Shown here in pieces: positions 23,120 through 26,225 of a stretch of DNA of 26,225 nt; the first letter of the stretch is position 1, and each line of letters starts with the position of its first letter. The notes below the pieces were generated by a model. That model was given only the letters and a program-made list of their open reading frames with translations, had not been told where the DNA came from and did no database searches. The stretch covers positions 1-26,225 of the forward strand of contig JBPYFK010000152.1 of assembly GCA_051984675.1 (NCBI GenBank). Reading direction: 5' to 3'. A program made the translations under genes and the position numbers. Source of the stretch: JBPYFK01 sp051984675. Lineage in GTDB: Bacteria > Actinomycetota > Actinomycetes > Mycobacteriales > Pseudonocardiaceae.

Positions 23120-24667
23120 ATGACCACGGCGCCACGATCCCTGTTCGGCGACACGTCAATTCGGACGCGTCGTGCGCGGCGTCTCGCGATCGGCGCGGGT
23201 GGGCTGGCGGTGTTGCTGGGGGCGCTGGATACCTACGTGGTGGTCAGCTTGCTGCGGCAGATCATGGATGATCTGCAGCTTCCGGTGAACCGGCTGGAAC
23301 AGCTGACCCCGGTGGTCTCCGGGTATCTGCTGGGCTACGTGGCGGCGATGCCGCTGCTGGGGCAGGCCTCGGACCGGCTGGGTCGTGCGCGTGTGTTGCA
23401 GGGCTGCCTGGCCGTGTTCGTGGTCGGCTCGGCGATCACGGCACTGGCCGGTGGGGTGGCGATGCTGGTCGCCGGTCGGCTCGTGCAGGGCGTGGCCGGT
23501 GGGGCGTTGTTGCCGGTGACGATGGCGCTCGCCGCCGACTTGTGGAGCGAGCACGACCGGCGTGCGGCGGTGTTGGGTGCAGTGGGTGCGGCCCAGGAGT
23601 TGGGCAGCGTGCTGGGCCCGGTCTACGGGGTGGGCCTGTCCGCGCTGGCCGGCTGGCGCGGCGTGTTCTGGATCAACGTGCCGTTGGCCGTGGTCACCGC
23701 GGTCGCGGTGCACGTGAGTCTGCCCCGTACCGATCCGACGCCTACCCCCACGGCGAAGGTCGACATCGTCGGTGGCGCGCTGTTAGCCCTGGCACTGGGC
23801 CTTGCCGTCGTGGGCTTGTACAACCCAGATCCCCAGCACGCCGTGTTGCCCCCGTGGGGCATGGGGATGCTGATCGCCGCCGCCGGCGCAGTGGTGGTGT
23901 TGGTGGTCTGGCAGCTGCGATCTCCCGTCACACTGATCGACCTTGCCGGTGTGCGTATCGGCCCGCTGGTGGCCGCGCTGGCGACGAGCTTCGCGGCGGG
24001 CGCCGCGTTGATGGTCACCCTGGTCGATGTGGACTTGTTCGGCCAGACCCTGCTACGCCCGTGCGATGACGCCTGTGGGGTGGGACTGTTGCTGCGATTC
24101 CTGGTGGCCATGCCGATCGGTGCGCTGCTGGGCGGCGTGCTGACGGCTCGGCTGGGCGAGCGGTGGCCGGCCGTGGGCGGCATGCTCATCGCCGCAGGCG
24201 GCTACTGGTTGATCTCCTCTTGGCCGCTGAACCCGCTGACCGCCCAGCATGTCCTCGGCCCGATGTCGCTGCCCAGTGCGGACACCGATCTGGCGCTGGC
24301 CGGTCTTGGGCTCGGCCTAGTGATCGCCCCGTTGGCAGCAGCAGTGCTCCGGGTGGTGCCGCCGGCGCAGCACGGCATCGCCTCCGCCGCGCTCGTCGTG
24401 GCGCGCATGACCGGCATGCTCATCGGAGTAGCCGCGCTGTCCGCGTGGGGACTGCACCGCTTCCACACCCTCACCGCGCACCTCGCCACACCACTCCCGT
24501 TCGGTAAGCCCCTAGCCGAGATTGCACGCGAGCTGGCCGCATACCGCGGCGCGATCTCGAACGCGCTGCTGACAGAGTATCGGGAGATCTTCCTGGTGAC
24601 CTCGATCACCTGCGTGCTGGGCGCGCTGATCGCCCTCGGAATCGGCTCCCGCAGGCAAGGCCATTGA
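23120..24667 (+). CDS. MFS transporter, P55 (Rv1410c)-like
   Basis: Inner-membrane major facilitator, 515 aa with about 14 helices, partner of the LprG lipoprotein. Seen: helix 1 with LLGALDTYVVVSLL (Asp37), motif A GQASDRLGRARV at 81-92, and motif C-like AAQELGSVLGPVYG followed by GWRGVFWINVPLA. The long segment at about 300-340 holds a Cys pair (RPCDDACG) in an extracytoplasmic loop after helix 9. The mycobacterial homologue, together with LprG, moves triacylglycerides across the membrane and affects drug tolerance. Substrate here is inferred from the operon. The start overlaps the end of lprG within TGAGATG. Confidence 0.9.
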   Translation: MTTAPRSLFGDTSIRTRRARRLAIGAGGLAVLLGALDTYVVVSLLRQIMDDLQLPVNRLEQLTPVVSGYLLGYVAAMPLLGQASDRLGRARVLQGCLAVFVVGSAITALAGGVAMLVAGRLVQGVAGGALLPVTMALAADLWSEHDRRAAVLGAVGAAQELGSVLGPVYGVGLSALAGWRGVFWINVPLAVVTAVAVHVSLPRTDPTPTPTAKVDIVGGALLALALGLAVVGLYNPDPQHAVLPPWGMGMLIAAAGAVVVLVVWQLRSPVTLIDLAGVRIGPLVAALATSFAAGAALMVTLVDVDLFGQTLLRPCDDACGVGLLLRFLVAMPIGALLGGVLTARLGERWPAVGGMLIAAGGYWLISSWPLNPLTAQHVLGPMSLPSADTDLALAGLGLGLVIAPLAAAVLRVVPPAQHGIASAALVVARMTGMLIGVAALSAWGLHRFHTLTAHLATPLPFGKPLAEIARELAAYRGAISNALLTEYREIFLVTSITCVLGALIALGIGSRRQGH

Positions 24668-25676
24668 CGCCATGACACGGAAATCCAGCGGTCTCGCACC
24701 GCCCGCTGACGTGGCAGACCGGCAATGCCGCCTGCTCGATCCGGAACCACGATCGCACTCAATCGTTGCCTGTCCGAAACTTTGCCAACCATAATTCGTA
24801 ACCGTCCGGTCGTTTGCTTCGCAGCCGGACGAGCGCCCTGCGGCACAATTGCCCATCCACGACAGCGCACGCGGAGTGTCTGCCGTGATGCACACGGGCG
24901 AGTACCCAGGCGCCTCCGACGATTCCTGTCTCCAGGCGCCCAGGGGGTATCGGCCGAACTAACGGCGCTTAGGCCACGGATGTCAACCGCCGGGATCCTA
25001 ACCAGCAGTCGCGCTCGCCCGCGCGCCAGCGGGTCCCGGTGTCCGGATTTAGGGGACCGACGATGACCACCGGTGGGGTGTCATTGTCTGGACCATTGTT
25101 GGGGACGGGAGGCTTCCCGGGCCCGCACTCGTTCCAGTCGGTCACGGTCATCCAGTGCCCCGTCCCGAGGACGCGGTACGTAGCCGGCAGAGACGTGTCG
25201 CGCCGACCGTCGGCGCTTCATGTCGGATCGAGGCTGTTGGCTGTAGATAGGCCCCTGGCCTGCCGCTTGTGCAACGATCGGCACCGGTGGGAGCCCCCGG
25301 TTTGTGAGTTCTGAGCGATCAGATGTGCGACTGGCGAGGTCGCCGCCAACTCCGCCCAATTCGGGGCTTTCGATGCTCGTGGGGGACAGCCGGCGCGTAC
25401 GACGCTTGAGTGCGTTGGGCCGATAGGGAACCGTGCTTGTGGTGCGGACGGGAACTCGACCGCCCCGAGGTGGTGTGAAGCATCGGCGTGCACCCGCTCG
25501 CCCGCCGCGACACTGTGCTGACGCCCTGCTCGCAGGAGCACATGGACACTGCGGCGGGTAGCGGACACGCCTAACCGGTGCTGACCTGAGGTGACAGGGA
25601 GTTCCGAGAGTTCGGGATCGCGTATAGGTCGAAAGGCCACAGATTCGCCTGTGCTGACGGTCTGGAAAACGTCGGC
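24668..25676. other. About 1 kb without a convincing gene
   Basis: Several open frames cross this stretch on both strands, none with a ribosome binding site plus coding character. A plus-strand frame at about 25063-25314 starts after GGGGA and ends C-R-L-C-N-D-R-H-R-W, but it has no recognisable family. An inverted repeat GGCGCCT/AGGCGCC with an 18-base loop lies at 24909-24940, and CAGCGG/CCGCTG at 24686-24718 could be a weak terminator for the transporter gene. Confidence 0.5.
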
Positions 25677-25709
25677 GCCCTGGGAACCTGTTGGTCGGCT
25701 TTCCAGGGC
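25677..25709 (-). terminator. Intrinsic terminator-like hairpin
   Basis: A 10-bp stem (GCCCTGGGAA with TTTCCAGGGC, one G-T wobble) and a 13-base loop, 37 bases after the stop of the leftward gene at the window edge. On the minus strand it is followed after six or seven bases by TTTT. Confidence 0.5.
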
Positions 25710-25746
25710 GTCTGGTGTGAGAGGCATCTGGTGTCAGGGGCGCCGG

Positions 25747-26220
25747 TCAGCCAGTGGACGGCGACATCCAGGGGCCGAGTTCGGACCCGCTGCTCGAGGT
25801 CGTGCTCGGCGGCTGGCTGCCGCTGGGCTTCGGTGAGGTCGAACCCGGGTAGCTCGGCTGCGTCGACGTGCTCGGGCCGGGCGTGGTGCTGGGGCTGCTC
25901 GGCGAGGTCGGGCTGGTCGACTGGCTCGGCAGCGGTAGCGGCTGCTGGGATGGGTGCGACGACGTGCTGCTGGATCCGTCGTCGGAGCCGCCGTTGCCAC
26001 GGAACTTCGCGGTCAGCGAGGCGTGCGCGGCTTCCAGCTCGCCACGCTTCTCGTACTGCTGGTCGATGGTCCTCAGTTGCTGCTCGGCCTGCTGCAGCTC
26101 GGCCTCGGCCTCCGCCTTGCGCCCGGCGTCCCACGCGGAGCTGGCCCGGTCGAGGTCGGTGCGCACCAGAGCGGCGGCCTGCACGGTACGAGCGTGGTCG
26201 GCGTAGAGAACCTTGGCCAC
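25747..26220 (-). CDS. C-terminal part of a coiled-coil protein with Ser/Pro/Thr-rich tail (partial)
   Basis: The window ends inside or just at the start of this gene; a GTG at 26220 is possible but the frame probably continues. The first 75 residues seen form a long helix with coiled-coil character (RTDLDRASSAWDAGRKAEAE, then LQQAEQQLRTIDQQYEKRG). From about residue 78 to the end the protein is Ser, Pro, Thr and Gly only, with Gln, as in an unstructured linker or surface stalk. I recognise no family. A hairpin terminator follows the stop. The 5' end and upstream partners are outside the window. Confidence 0.65.
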   Translation of the reverse strand: MAKVLYADHARTVQAAALVRTDLDRASSAWDAGRKAEAEAELQQAEQQLRTIDQQYEKRGELEAAHASLTAKFRGNGGSDDGSSSTSSHPSQQPLPLPSQSTSPTSPSSPSTTPGPSTSTQPSYPGSTSPKPSGSQPPSTTSSSGSELGPWMSPSTG

Positions 26221-26225
26221 ACCCC

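Noticed and set aside
24725..25066. Open frame after the P55 gene as a possible third operon member
   Set aside because: It begins without a ribosome binding site and its composition (many Arg, Cys and Pro, no hydrophobic pattern) is not protein-like.
25218..25727. 169-aa minus-strand frame following the Ser/Pro-rich gene
   Set aside because: It lies beyond and through the terminator-like hairpin, has no start context and no recognisable motif.
1..26225. CRISPR array, complete insertion sequence or replication origin
   Set aside because: No regularly spaced direct repeats, intact transposase, terminal inverted repeats flanking an ORF, or DnaA-box cluster was seen.

Overview
The window is high-GC DNA with GTG starts, leaderless-type starts and an lprG-P55 (lipoprotein-MFS) pair. 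That points to an actinomycete, probably Pseudonocardiaceae-like or another relative of Mycobacteriales. The taxon is inferred from gene content, not measured.

Left part (1-4051): a P450 of the CYP125/steroid type and an aldehyde dehydrogenase form a leftward operon, divergent from a TetR regulator. A CATACA-N13-TGTATG inverted repeat lies between them. The identical repeat, with the same 13-base spacing, lies upstream of an enoyl-CoA hydratase at 9.1 kb that is followed by a truncated acyl-CoA synthetase. These genes may be parts of one TetR-controlled lipid or steroid oxidation regulon.

Middle (4.2-12.8 kb): a SodC-like lipoprotein, a decayed NHL-propeller gene, a split YeeE/YedE sulfur-compound transporter with small flanking ORFs, the remains of an integrative element (zinc-ribbon-like ORF, small ORF, serine recombinase fragment), a secreted SGNH/GDSL lipase, a frameshifted DUF1330 gene and a frameshifted SDR. 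Most of the broken genes read through if a single missing base is restored.

Catabolic block (12.8-19.2 kb, all leftward): intradiol (hydroxyquinol-type) dioxygenase, a 63-aa ORF, a DoxX membrane protein and an amidohydrolase; then an IclR regulator; then a family III CoA-transferase and a citrate-synthase-fold citryl-CoA-lyase-like protein. The same GCGGACA-N2-TGTCCG(C/T) operator lies just downstream of a recognisable promoter in front of both enzyme operons. This ties them into one probable IclR regulon and is the best candidate here for an undescribed pathway.

Right part (19.2-26.2 kb): about 1.3 kb of decayed sequence, an HtrA/PepD-like membrane serine protease, a 46-aa ORF with a strong ribosome binding site, lprG-P55, about 1 kb with no convincing gene, and the 3' part of a coiled-coil, Ser/Pro-rich protein running off the window.
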